A stretch of 64,000 bases of DNA, taken from Echinicola arenosa (GTDB taxonomy: Bacteria > Bacteroidota > Bacteroidia > Cytophagales > Cyclobacteriaceae). Below the pieces are notes generated by a model. It made no database searches. It worked only from the letters and a program-made list of their open reading frames with translations, and was not told where the DNA came from. The stretch spans positions 496,001 to 560,000 of the forward strand of contig NZ_JACYTQ010000002.1 in the NCBI RefSeq assembly GCF_014841125.1. Direction: 5' to 3'. The position numbers and the translations under genes are program-made. Shown piece by piece: positions 28,633 to 37,744 of this stretch (position 1 is its first letter; every line of letters starts with the position of its first letter).

Positions 28633-28799
28633 TACAATTAACTTAGTTCAAAAAGCAAATCTCACACAATTCAAGCTGACAATCTGAATAAGTCAGATTT
28701 ATGTCATCAACCAACATTCTTTTGCCACCTACAATCTCTTAATTGATTTGGTTTCCATAAAATTCAGTCTAATCGATGAAACCAAAAAATCACAAATAA

Positions 28800-28850
28800 A
28801 AAAAGGATACCATTTGGTACCCTTCGTAGTAGCGGGAACTGGACTATTCA
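28800..28850 (-). other. Degenerate tRNA-3'-end-like sequence with terminator (possible att scar A)
   Basis: Read on the minus strand, the sequence runs GAATAGTCCAGTTCCCGCTA, then CTACG, then a hairpin (AAGGGTACC / GGTATCCTT, loop AAAT) and a T-run. This is the layout of a T-arm plus acceptor strand followed by a tRNA terminator. No 5' half of a tRNA is present, so it is not a functional tRNA. A similar arrangement occurs at 58701-58760. The rest of the gap 28633-28882 shows nothing else. Confidence 0.4.
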
Positions 28851-29134
28851 AAAACACTGGTAAACAGAATATTATAAAAAAAGGGGGACAAATAGGAGGA
28901 CAGGTTCATTTTGGTTTTATAGCGCTAAATTTATTTGAATCATATTATTCTATAGTGGCTCTAATTGCCAAATAAGCTCATTTCTCGATTCGAATTTTTG
29001 AATGGTCTTTTTTCTTTTTGATGTAAAAAGCATAAAATCGACCTACTTGAAGATGGACAAATTTTTGAAAACGAACCTTTGATTTAGAATTGAATTCATT
29101 TGCATGTTTTTGAATATTATCTCCACCTCGTAAA

Positions 29135-29178
29135 ATTCGTACGGTACGAGGGGTACGAGCCGTACGAAGTGTACGAAT
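29135..29178. repeat. Iteron core A: ATTCGTAC, three 9-bp units, GTACGAAT
   Basis: The 8-bp arm ATTCGTAC is followed by GGTACGAGG, GGTACGAGC, CGTACGAAG, then T and the exact inverse arm GTACGAAT, 44 bp in all. Each unit contains the palindrome GTAC. It lies 25 bp 3' of the broken higA gene. Confidence 0.85.
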
Positions 29179-29202
29179 TCTGAACTATCTTTTCCATGCA
29201 AT

Positions 29203-29594
29203 TTAAACACTCATTTTTTCTTGCTTGCCATCCAGTTCGTAGGGCTGGACCAGTACCTCAACAGGTAAGTTGGAGTAGCTGGAAAGAATTCTGACATTTT
29301 CGACGGTAAACGGTCTTTTCCTGTTCAACACCAAGCTGACAATAGTTTTACTGCCTATCGCCGGAATCAGATGCTTGTCTTTTAAGCCTTTTCACTCCAT
29401 TGTTTCTTTTATGGCCTAAATAGGTTGAGGTAAGGCAATAAGGTGCTTTTCCTTCTATTATTTTCGATGAGGGTAACCAAAAATTCTGCCTCCATCCCTT
29501 CTGCACTGTCTGGATCTGACTCAAAGATTTGGGAAAGTCTAGCAAGGGATTCTTTATATTCCTGTTCAATCGTAATGATCTTTTCCCACTTCAT
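29203..29594 (-). pseudogene. Broken HigA-family antitoxin, copy A
   Basis: The N-terminal half reads MKWEKIITIEQEYKESLARL and continues to FLVTLIEN, as in HigA/HTH-XRE antitoxins. At about 29458 the frame is lost: relative to copy D one A is missing in the A-run of the LIEK codons, so the reading frame leaves the HTH half. The helix-turn-helix part is still recognisable downstream by comparison with copy D. No higB toxin gene is next to it, so no working toxin-antitoxin pair is present here. Confidence 0.75.
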
Positions 29595-29680
29595 GATTTT
29601 AAGTTAATTTTCGATTTTAAAACTGATCTACTGTATTCGCATCCACCTTATCGTACTCGGAGTGTGTGCCTTCCTGCTTA

Positions 29681-29900
29681 TTAATTTTCCAGTATGTTCA
29701 TCAATTTCTGGTTCAAGTATAATTTTTCCTTTCCTACTCTGACAGATTTCAGGAAGCCTTCTTCTTCCAATGCGCTGAGATAATTTCCAACTGTTTTTGG
29801 TGTTCCTAAATCAATGTCAATTAGGTTTTGCCTTTTGGTATATGGCAGCTTAAAAATGACCTCAACCAAATCCTTAGAATATACTTTCGGAAGCTTTTCT
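29681..29900 (-). pseudogene. 3' fragment of a Fic-family gene (copy of the end of the fic at 59428)
   Basis: The last about 72 codons (EKLPKVYSKDLVEV... to LMNILEN) equal the C-terminal winged-helix part of the Fic protein at 59428-60510. Identity stops at 29900. Upstream of that the frame reads 11-12 unrelated residues to a chance ATG at 29935. The FIC catalytic core is missing, so this is a remnant. Confidence 0.85.
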
Positions 29901-30263
29901 ATAATTACACCATCAAATGACATAAGATCAACCAAATGATTTTATGTCACTAATAACTCCGGTTCTACTTTACTATTAATACAGGTATCTAGCTTCAGAA
30001 TTCCGAAGACTTTAGCCATGGATCTAAGATCACTAGCATCTTTAAGAAGAATCAGTTTTTTCATAAACGACAATCCCCCATATATTAAAAACATTTACTT
30101 TCAGGGCTAACGATTGAAAGCCTATTGTAGCTTAGAAATAGTTTTATGGAATTGTAATTTTGAAAGGTAATTAATTGTATTTTTCGATACGTTAGTCAGA
30201 ATTAACAAACAACCTAGAAGTCTAATTAAAATTGATCCTTGCTAAGATTCAAATAATCTTTCA
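29901..30263. other. Intergenic stretch without recognisable features
   Basis: This is 363 bp between the fic remnant and the fucosidase remnant. I see no open frame of note, no hairpin and no match to other parts of the window. Confidence 0.5.
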
Positions 30264-30755
30264 ATGCTTAAATAACGGGTTCTCCTTTTGACTCTTTGAT
30301 CATCAATCTTAATCCATCCACTTCCATATCTTCCAACACTATGATATGCTTATGTCCAATAGAGCTTCCAGTATAGATTTCTTTCCATTTCCCATTGACT
30401 TTCCCTTCCAATACAAAAGCCCGGATGCGTTCGCCAAAACGAATATCTTCCTGCAGTACAACATGATTGATCACTTCACCCGTTTCCAGTTTTAGCATAA
30501 GTTTTTTTCCGGTACCGGATGTTTCGGCAATTGGTGAAGCATATATTCTTTTTACCTCATCACCAAATTCCTTCATTCGATTGGCATCTTTTACAGGAAC
30601 CAGTCCATTATCATCAGGAGTAATTCCCAAAATCAAAGTACTGTTGTGACCAACACTGTTTTCATACATATTCATCAAATTCTCCAAAGGGAAAATATGG
30701 TCCTCATCTCCAGGTTCCCAATACCTTCCATTTCTTCCATCTTATCCCCTTAATA
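30264..30755 (-). pseudogene. 3' fragment of the GH29 a-L-fucosidase gene (partial duplication)
   Basis: A 139-codon frame (30268-30687) encodes MENLMNMYENSVGHN... to KGEPVI, nearly identical to the C-terminal third of the fucosidase at 34644-36038 (visible changes include Glu to Asp and Ile to Val). DNA similarity runs from about 30264 to 30704 at near identity, then decays to about 30755. The catalytic region and signal peptide are absent. It lies on the far side of the two sulfatase genes from the intact copy, as a direct repeat about 4.4 kb away. Confidence 0.88.
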
Positions 30756-30875
30756 CCATTTTATTTCTAACTTTAACTATTTTCTCCAAAAAAAGTCAAT
30801 AAATGCTTAAGGTACTTCCTTGAATTAGCATTCCCAGTTTAGAATTATAGATTCCTTTTGGTTAAAACAGTAATT

Positions 30876-32339
30876 TCACATTCGGATCAACTCTTCTAAT
30901 TGGACTTGAAACGCTTTAATTTTCTCAGGGTATTGGTCGGCCAAATTATTCTTTTCATTGGGGTCATTTGACAAGTCAAAAAGAGAAAAACTCCATGAAC
31001 CATCTTTTGATGATCGATGCGGAATAAATTTCCAGTTTCCGTCTCTCAAAGCGTATTGTCCAGAGTAGGTATGGTGCACCATTCGTTTTCTCGAGGACTT
31101 AATGTTGTTGTTTTTCAATAAGGGCAAAAAGCTTATTCCATCTCCTGTTGCTATAGGCACTTGAAAAATATCTGCTACTGTCGCATAAATATCCATTATG
31201 CTAACCAATCCATCATTGGTAGAGTTTTCTGGCACAACATTAGGCCATCTCACAATAAAGGGTACTCTATGTCCTCCTTCCAAAAGTGAGGCTTTGAACC
31301 CATTTAGATTGCCACAGGATTGATGTCCATAATCATTACCATCATCACTGGTAGGAGTTCCTCCGTTGTCACTAGAAACAATCAACAATGTATTATCCGT
31401 TATGCCCAATGCATCCAATTTTTCCATAATTTGTCCAAGGGCCCAGTCAAATTCATAAACCATATCTCCTCTTTCCCCTGCCTGGCTTTTTCCTTTGGCA
31501 AAATCAGCAGGAGTACAAGGTCGATGGGGTGCCACTGTAGGAAGATATAAGAAAAAAGGCTTTCCTAGCGCTGTATTTTCTTCAATAAATTGAAGTGATT
31601 TTTTTGTAAGTGTAGGTCCTATCTCCGTATCATCCCATCCTTCAATCATCCAGCCCTCATGTACTTCACTAGCCGAAATCTCTTCTTTGGACGGCTGACC
31701 CTTTTCTCTCCATATTGTTGGCAAACCATATGTATATCTGTTTTCTATGAAAACATGGGGCTCCATATTATGTCCTCCTCCTGAACCAAAAAAATAATCA
31801 AAACCTAAATCATTTGGGCCACCGTATGAAGGATTCATAAAATTCACATCACGTGTACCTTTCAATCCTTTCTCATGCCAATCTTTAGCTTCAACATATT
31901 CAAATCCCTGATTTTTAAAGAAATTTATTCCTAGATGCCATTTACCTACTACCGCTGTAGCATAGCCCTGATCTTTGAGCATATCAGCAATGGTCACTTC
32001 AGATTTATCAATCAAGGGATCATTAAAAGTAGACCAAAGGACCTCCCGTTTCAAATCAGATCTCCAAGCATACTTCCCTGTGATAAAACTGTATCGAGAT
32101 GGAGTACAAACTGAAGATGCAGCATGGGCATCTGTAAATACCATTCCTTCTTTAGCCAAACGATTCATATTGGGAGTTGGAATCTTTGAATCTGGATTAT
32201 AACATTGTGGATCACCATAACCCATATCATCAGCCATAATGAAAATTACATTAGGCCTAGTCGAATGTTGAGCCATAACCTGAAAGCCAAGTAAGAACAG
32301 GACAATTTGTATCTTCAGTATTTTGGATTTTATCCTCAT
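30876..32339 (-). CDS. S1-family sulfatase, signature CTPSR
   Basis: This is an exported sulfatase of 487 residues with a signal peptide ending VMAQ (about 24). The metal site starts with MADDMGYGD (Asp37, Asp38). The formylglycine signature C78-T-P-S-R82 with SFITG after it is complete, so Cys78 should be converted by an anaerobic or FGE-type maturase, none of which is in this window. SSDNGGTPT and GKWHLG are further conserved pieces. It is probably the last gene of the fucose PUL and likely removes sulfate esters from glycan fragments. The precise S1 subfamily cannot be assigned. Confidence 0.92.
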   Translation of the reverse strand: MRIKSKILKIQIVLFLLGFQVMAQHSTRPNVIFIMADDMGYGDPQCYNPDSKIPTPNMNRLAKEGMVFTDAHAASSVCTPSRYSFITGKYAWRSDLKREVLWSTFNDPLIDKSEVTIADMLKDQGYATAVVGKWHLGINFFKNQGFEYVEAKDWHEKGLKGTRDVNFMNPSYGGPNDLGFDYFFGSGGGHNMEPHVFIENRYTYGLPTIWREKGQPSKEEISASEVHEGWMIEGWDDTEIGPTLTKKSLQFIEENTALGKPFFLYLPTVAPHRPCTPADFAKGKSQAGERGDMVYEFDWALGQIMEKLDALGITDNTLLIVSSDNGGTPTSDDGNDYGHQSCGNLNGFKASLLEGGHRVPFIVRWPNVVPENSTNDGLVSIMDIYATVADIFQVPIATGDGISFLPLLKNNNIKSSRKRMVHHTYSGQYALRDGNWKFIPHRSSKDGSWSFSLFDLSNDPNEKNNLADQYPEKIKAFQVQLEELIRM

Positions 32340-32789
32340 GTTTACATTCGTTTTGATTTAATAATCCGACAACCCTACTACTACAGAAGTATTGTTTGTT
32401 GTAACTGATTCTCCTTAATGATATATCCAAAACTGATTATCAGAATAATACCGGTAATCTTTGACCAAGCCACTGTAAGATTAAAACACTAATAATGAAT
32501 CAGTTGACACCTATACCAAAAAGATCATATGAATACGCTTTTAACCTTTACGGGAAAAATAGCGAATATACATATTCCAAAATATCAGTAAGCTAATTTA
32601 ATTTCTTCAACATGCTAATATAATTCTTACTTCAATTTTCTAATTTGTTTCCCAAGTTAAAAAATTGAGGCAATAAACTGTATATAGGCCGATCTTCGAG
32701 GTATTCTTTTGCATGAACTTATGCAAACAAAGTGCTTGGGAAAATATATAATAATGATGTGAAAATATTTTCATATACAATTTTCTATA
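32340..32789. other. Intergenic region between sulfatase genes
   Basis: This is 450 bp of AT-rich sequence between two minus-strand sulfatase genes. I see no hairpin of terminator quality, no promoter match and no gene. The gap makes a separate promoter for the downstream sulfatase likely. Confidence 0.5.
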
Positions 32790-34568
32790 TCAAACTGCCT
32801 TCATTCTATCCAACAAAACGTAAATCATTATCCGATTTCCCCATTGATTGTCTGGATTGGACAGCTCCACTTCAAGTTCCAATTCCAACGTACCAGTCTC
32901 GGACTTGGAGAATTCCCCTAAATCCAAAACCGAATTATCCCCAGTTTTGATAAAAGATATAATGGGATTACCACTTTCTCTAAGCTTCCCATAGTCTCGT
33001 TCTGTTCTCAATTCAATGGATAAACTATCAAGATTTCTCAATACCTCTCCACTTTTTGAAATTTTGACATGCTTGATTTTAACATCTGCATAGGTCAACC
33101 CCGAATTTGAAGACTCATATGCCCTGGCTACCCTCAATTGATAGACTTGGTCAGTACTTGAAATGAACTTACTTAAATCAATCCTTATGGTTTTTGTCTG
33201 AGGTGTAAATTCGAGATTGTCATAAATATACCCACCTAACATTACCTTGTCTCTAATTCTTTTATAATCCCCGTACTTGGCCATCAGCTTCTGTTTGGTA
33301 GGATACTTTGAAAGCTCGCTGTTTTCAAAAACATTATCAAATTCACCTTCCAAGATCGTTCTGGTAACAGCTGTAATTTCCGAATCATTTTGTTTATAAA
33401 AAGGATGTAATTCCCTTGGGTCCTCCTTTAGATTATATAATCTCCCATCGTAATACAGTTTATACTCCTTGTCCCTTATATAAGTGGACAGAGGATGAAA
33501 GAAAGTCGAAAAAATATAAGGTTTGCCTACTCTTTCTTCTTGATCAAGAACAGGCAGTAGGGATACGCCATCCAATTTTTTATTTACCTCTGATAAGTCA
33601 TATCCGGCCAAATCTGCCAACGTCGGATAAAAATCAGTAAAATCCACAAGCTCATCAGATGTTTGCCTTTTACCATCATATTTCACTAGCAACGGGACAT
33701 GTACACCGTCATGACTTGCGGTACCTTTTCCACCATAGATCACCTCACCATTACTCATGTGATGTTCTAATGTTTTACTTCCATTATCGGTGGTATAGAT
33801 GATTATCGTGTTTTCATAAAGTCCATTTTCTTTGAGTTTTTGGACCACGTTTCCAATCATCTTGTCAGCATATGTCACCATATCCTCAAAGTTTTGCTGC
33901 CAGTCAGTGGAACTGGGATCTTCGCTATCCGGAGTTGGCTCAAAAGGATTGTGTGCCAAGGACATAGGATAATATATAAAAAAAGGCTGGTCTTGGTTTT
34001 TCTCAATAAAATCCAATGTCCTTTCATTAAATCGATCAGGTGCATAATCGGCAACAAATGGCCCACCATTTTCTTCCAAAGGGCAATTGTAAAAATACCT
34101 TTTAAAAAACTCAGCATACGAAAGCTCCCCGGGGCTGCCATTGAACAAGCAGAATTCGTCAAAGCCAAGCTGATCAGGAGTCTTGCTGAGGTGCCATTTT
34201 CCAAATGCCGCGGTTGCATAACCTGCAGCTTTCATCATCTTTCCCAATGGAGGCAGCTCAAGTTCAAAACTGCCCCACCCAGTATAGTTACGATAATTAT
34301 ACTGTCCAGTAATTAATTTAACCCTTGTGGGCACGCAAAGTGGTTGGGAATCGCAATTAACAAAATCGGTGCTTTCATGCGCCAATGCATCCAAATTGGG
34401 AGTATGAAAGTTCAAAACCTCCTTATATCCCAAGGTCTCATAACCCATATCATCTCCTAGGATAAAAATAATATTTGGTTTTGATGATCTGGCATTTCCC
34501 TGATCTTCAGCTGCCGAGTCCCAACAACTCAATATAAAAATTCCAGCAAATATGAAGTACTTGATCAT
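32790..34568 (-). CDS. S1-family sulfatase with C-terminal extension, signature CVPTR
   Basis: This is a 592-residue lipoprotein: the signal is short, with lipobox ILSC (Cys15). LGDDMGYETLGY supplies metal ligands. The formylglycine signature is C78-V-P-T-R82, followed by VKLITG; Thr in place of Ser is a permitted variation. TTDNGSKTLEHH and KYDGKR fit later conserved motifs. About 170 residues at the C-terminus (from about 420) are outside the sulfatase core and look like a beta-rich accessory domain. It lies 75 bp after the fucosidase gene, so the two probably act on the same sulfated fucoside. Confidence 0.9.
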   Translation of the reverse strand: MIKYFIFAGIFILSCWDSAAEDQGNARSSKPNIIFILGDDMGYETLGYKEVLNFHTPNLDALAHESTDFVNCDSQPLCVPTRVKLITGQYNYRNYTGWGSFELELPPLGKMMKAAGYATAAFGKWHLSKTPDQLGFDEFCLFNGSPGELSYAEFFKRYFYNCPLEENGGPFVADYAPDRFNERTLDFIEKNQDQPFFIYYPMSLAHNPFEPTPDSEDPSSTDWQQNFEDMVTYADKMIGNVVQKLKENGLYENTIIIYTTDNGSKTLEHHMSNGEVIYGGKGTASHDGVHVPLLVKYDGKRQTSDELVDFTDFYPTLADLAGYDLSEVNKKLDGVSLLPVLDQEERVGKPYIFSTFFHPLSTYIRDKEYKLYYDGRLYNLKEDPRELHPFYKQNDSEITAVTRTILEGEFDNVFENSELSKYPTKQKLMAKYGDYKRIRDKVMLGGYIYDNLEFTPQTKTIRIDLSKFISSTDQVYQLRVARAYESSNSGLTYADVKIKHVKISKSGEVLRNLDSLSIELRTERDYGKLRESGNPIISFIKTGDNSVLDLGEFSKSETGTLELELEVELSNPDNQWGNRIMIYVLLDRMKAV

Positions 34569-34643
34569 CTTTATGCTTTTTGAATGGATCTTTCACGAAT
34601 CATCACACAACAATTCCTCTTAAAACAGGCTTCCAGTTTCATC

Positions 34644-36038
34644 TTAATATACTGAAAGTGCTTGAATAATGGGTTCTCCTTTTGACTCTTTGATCATCAA
34701 TCTTAATCCATCCACTTCCATCTCTTCCAATACTATGATATGCTTATGTCCAATAGAGCTTCCAGTATAGATTTCCTTCCATTTCCCATTGACTTTCCCT
34801 TCCAATACAAAAGCCCGGATGCGTTCGCCAAAACGAATATCTTCCTGCAGTACAACATGATTGATCACTTCACCCGTTTCCAGTTTTAGCATAAGCTTTT
34901 TTCCGGTACCGGATGTTTCGGCAATTGGTGAAGCATATATTCTTTTTACCTCATCACCAAATTCCTTCATTCGATTGGCATCTTTTACAGGAACCAGTCC
35001 ATTATCATCAGGAGTAATTCCCAAAATCAAAGTACTGTTGTGACCAACACTGTTTTCATACATATTCATCAAATTCTCCAAAGGGAAAATATGGTCCTCA
35101 TCTCCAGGTTCCCAAAACCATTCATGTCTTCCTTCATATCCCCTTAGGGGAGCGTCACTCATAGCTGGCATATAATAATCCCCATCGGGATCTCCATATT
35201 TTATAGGTCTAAAACCTATGGAATCCCCTCTGTTGGCAAACCATGAAGGTGCATGATATGTTCCCCAACAAGGATATGGAACGGTCCCCGATTCACTTCC
35301 TCCCCATCGGATATCAGCCCTTTCCAGATTATGATAGAAAATGGCATTGGGTTGGTTCCTTTCCACTATCCCCTGGACATCAGGCCCACCCTGCTTGGGA
35401 CCATGGGCACCACCATCAAACCAAATAATTGCCAAATCCCCATACTTGGAAGTAAGCTCTTCTACCATACCCTCGCACATCCTATTATAATGTTCTTGCC
35501 TGTTTTTAGAAAATCCACCTTCTCCCTGAACTTTAAAATCATGGATTCCATAAAAGGAATTCCAGCGTATACCTATATAAATCCCTGGTTCAATCCCATA
35601 TTTACGACAGGATTCAACAAAGTCCCCAACTATGTCCCCTTTACCATCACGCCACTTTAGTGCCTTTAGACTATACGGGTTGACATCACTTTGATAGATA
35701 GCAAATCCTGTCTCATGGGTCGCCGTTAGAATGGCTATTTTAGCCCCCATGTCCTTGGCAGATTTCACCCATTGATCTGTATCCAATTGTTCCGGGTTGA
35801 AAATATTGTAATCAGCAACAGGGGTAATCCTGTTTTCTCGTTGCACATATTTTTTCCCATCAAACACATGTAGGTCATAATGAAAGACAGCAACCAACTC
35901 GGCATTCTGCCATGCCAATTGAGCCGGTGTGGGAAGGGGCACTGTACTCTCAGAAACTTCTTGAGCAGAAACTGAGAAAATAATACAATACATCAATCCT
36001 AATAACAACCTAATTTTCATTTTGTTAAGCTTGTTCAT
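34644..36038 (-). CDS. a-L-fucosidase, GH29
   Basis: This is a retaining exo-a-L-fucosidase, exported by a signal peptide (about 1-25, MNKLNKMKIRLLLGLMY...SAQ). LTATHETGF occupies the place of the usual TAKHHDGF. YIGIRWNSFYGI follows, and the probable nucleophile Asp208 sits in IIWFDGG. FPLENLMNMYENSVGHNSTL begins the C-terminal part, which is also present as a detached duplicate at 30264. It is a GH29 enzyme of 464 residues. The position between SusC/SusD and sulfatases points to a sulfated fucose-containing polysaccharide. A terminator at 36076 separates it from the SusC/SusD genes, so it probably has its own promoter. Confidence 0.9.
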   Translation of the reverse strand: MNKLNKMKIRLLLGLMYCIIFSVSAQEVSESTVPLPTPAQLAWQNAELVAVFHYDLHVFDGKKYVQRENRITPVADYNIFNPEQLDTDQWVKSAKDMGAKIAILTATHETGFAIYQSDVNPYSLKALKWRDGKGDIVGDFVESCRKYGIEPGIYIGIRWNSFYGIHDFKVQGEGGFSKNRQEHYNRMCEGMVEELTSKYGDLAIIWFDGGAHGPKQGGPDVQGIVERNQPNAIFYHNLERADIRWGGSESGTVPYPCWGTYHAPSWFANRGDSIGFRPIKYGDPDGDYYMPAMSDAPLRGYEGRHEWFWEPGDEDHIFPLENLMNMYENSVGHNSTLILGITPDDNGLVPVKDANRMKEFGDEVKRIYASPIAETSGTGKKLMLKLETGEVINHVVLQEDIRFGERIRAFVLEGKVNGKWKEIYTGSSIGHKHIIVLEEMEVDGLRLMIKESKGEPIIQALSVY

Positions 36039-36075
36039 TTAAAAACCAATTTCTATATAAAATATTCAATATCTA

Positions 36076-36107
36076 AAAAAGGGGAAAAGTTAAACTTCCC
36101 CCTTTTC
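36076..36107 (-). terminator. Terminator after the PUL SusD gene
   Basis: On the minus strand AAAAGGGGGAAG pairs with TTTTCCCCTTTT (two G-U pairs) around TTTAAC, followed by more T. It lies 24 bp after the SusD stop at 36131. Confidence 0.7.
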
Positions 36108-36130
36108 TTATAAGACTTCTATTAAATCAA

Positions 36131-37726
36131 TTACCAATCAGTATTTTGACTGAAATTTGGATTAAGCTCCAACTCTCTCAGAGGAAGAGGGAATAAGTAT
36201 TGTCTTGGGGCTTCAAAAGAACGAGCTTCTGAACTTTCGGCTATTATCACACCATTTTCATCCAAATTGATATCAGAACCTGGATCTAAATCAGGGTAAT
36301 TATCCTGCTGAAATACTGCTCCTAACACACCCATTGGCAGGTCGATCTCAGCTGTTTTCCACCTCATGATGTCGTCATAACGAAATCCCTCGCCAGCCAA
36401 CTCTACCCTACGTTCTCTTCGTAATTCCTCTAGCATTTCAAGACCATTGGCAGTTACAAATTGATTGCTCAAGGGAGGCATATCAACTCCTGATCTATTT
36501 CTCAAAATATTGATGGAATTATCTAATTCTGCATCACTAATACTTCCACTAAGTTCATAAACTGCTTCAGCATAGTTCAGTAAAATTTCAGCATAACGCA
36601 TCAAAATCACATCAGTATAAACAAAAGTTACTGTCTGTGCCAGTGGGTCTCCAGGCTTTTTAGGCCAATAACCTGTAGCTGTCCTAGTCAAATCCGGCAC
36701 CAAAGGTTGGCCGTCAAACATGGTACCTGGTTCCCAAATAGTGGCCTTCATTCTCGGATCCCTATTTTCAAATTCGGATGCTAGTGATTCGTACCCCATG
36801 AATAAGGAGGATTTTTCAATTGGAAGCCCATCCGAACACAAAAAAGCGTCAGCCAAATATTTAGTCGGTTCCTGGGAAGCATCTATCACATGTCCTCTGC
36901 CCCTTGGACTTACACCTGTTTGCTCTTCATCATATCTTATTGAGAACATCACCTCAGAATTATCCTGATTTTCAAAGTAAAAAACCTCTTCCAAAGGACC
37001 TTGAAACAAACTATACTCTCCTTCATCAATTACCTCTTTTGCAGCATCTCGAGCAATGGTCAATAAGCTATTTGCATCTCCGTAGCCATGATATTTGGCT
37101 CTTGTACCCTCATAAAGGGCTATCCTACTTAAATACCCTAAAACCACTCCCCTAGTTATTCTTCCTACTTCATTTGACATCAGTTCACTTTTTCTAGGCA
37201 ATTGATCAGCTGCGAAATTGAAATCAGCAATAATTGCTTCTACAACCAAAGACCGATCATCTCTTTCTGGAGTAACATCCGAAAAATCCAAGGTCTTATC
37301 TGTATAAGGTATGTCCCCATACCTCTTCATTAGCAATGCATGGTAAAACCCTCTAAAGAACCTCGCTTCTGCAACATACCTATTCGTAACCGATTCACTT
37401 AAAACGGAAGTAGCAGCATTTTCAATGAGATCATTTGCCCGACGAATTCTTGTATATGCGCTGGACCAAAATCCTCCATCTGTATTCGAGGCCTGGAACG
37501 TTCCGTTACTTACTGAGTTCCTTGCAAAATAATCTATGGACTGTACATCCTCAATAGTACTTAATCCAATTCCTGCATATAGATCATTGGCGGCCAATTT
37601 GAAGTCATTCTCGGAGATCCAAAAGGTTTCTGCAGAGATATCATCCAAAGGTGATTTTTCCAATATGCCTTCACAAGCTGTGAATAAAAGGCCTCCAATG
37701 ACAAATAATATATATATCCTTTTCAT
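36131..37726 (-). CDS. RagB/SusD-family nutrient-uptake lipoprotein of the fucose PUL
   Basis: This is a 531-residue SusD homologue of the classic RagB/SusD type, different in sequence style from the two SusD-like proteins upstream. The lipoprotein signal ends LLFTAC (Cys18). An ELRRERRVELAGEGFRYDDI block near the C-terminus and the final LPLRELELNPNFSQNTDW are characteristic of classic SusD proteins. It lies 18 bp after its SusC. It binds the glycan at the cell surface and lids the transporter. Confidence 0.94.
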   Translation of the reverse strand: MKRIYILFVIGGLLFTACEGILEKSPLDDISAETFWISENDFKLAANDLYAGIGLSTIEDVQSIDYFARNSVSNGTFQASNTDGGFWSSAYTRIRRANDLIENAATSVLSESVTNRYVAEARFFRGFYHALLMKRYGDIPYTDKTLDFSDVTPERDDRSLVVEAIIADFNFAADQLPRKSELMSNEVGRITRGVVLGYLSRIALYEGTRAKYHGYGDANSLLTIARDAAKEVIDEGEYSLFQGPLEEVFYFENQDNSEVMFSIRYDEEQTGVSPRGRGHVIDASQEPTKYLADAFLCSDGLPIEKSSLFMGYESLASEFENRDPRMKATIWEPGTMFDGQPLVPDLTRTATGYWPKKPGDPLAQTVTFVYTDVILMRYAEILLNYAEAVYELSGSISDAELDNSINILRNRSGVDMPPLSNQFVTANGLEMLEELRRERRVELAGEGFRYDDIMRWKTAEIDLPMGVLGAVFQQDNYPDLDPGSDINLDENGVIIAESSEARSFEAPRQYLFPLPLRELELNPNFSQNTDW

Positions 37727-37744
37727 CTTATCAGCAGTTTTGAT

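Larger units (their letters stand above)
28883..29900. repeat. Dispersed repeat copy A (GGGACA block, iteron core, higA and fic remnants)
   Basis: From GGGGGACAAATAGGAGGACA at about 28883 to 29134 it matches copy C (52165-52416) at roughly 90 percent by eye. From 29185 to 29900 it matches copy D (58931-59649) almost base for base, with only a few indels. The match to D ends abruptly at 29900, inside the fic coding frame. All three copies have the same orientation. Confidence 0.8.

Noticed and set aside
28748-28975. 75-codon plus-strand frame
   Set aside because: It runs through the tRNA-like scar and the repeat leader. Its translation follows repeat sequence and resembles no protein; copies C and D do not keep the frame.
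29203-29594. Working higBA toxin-antitoxin operon
   Set aside because: No higB-like frame is near any of the three copies, and every higA copy is broken.
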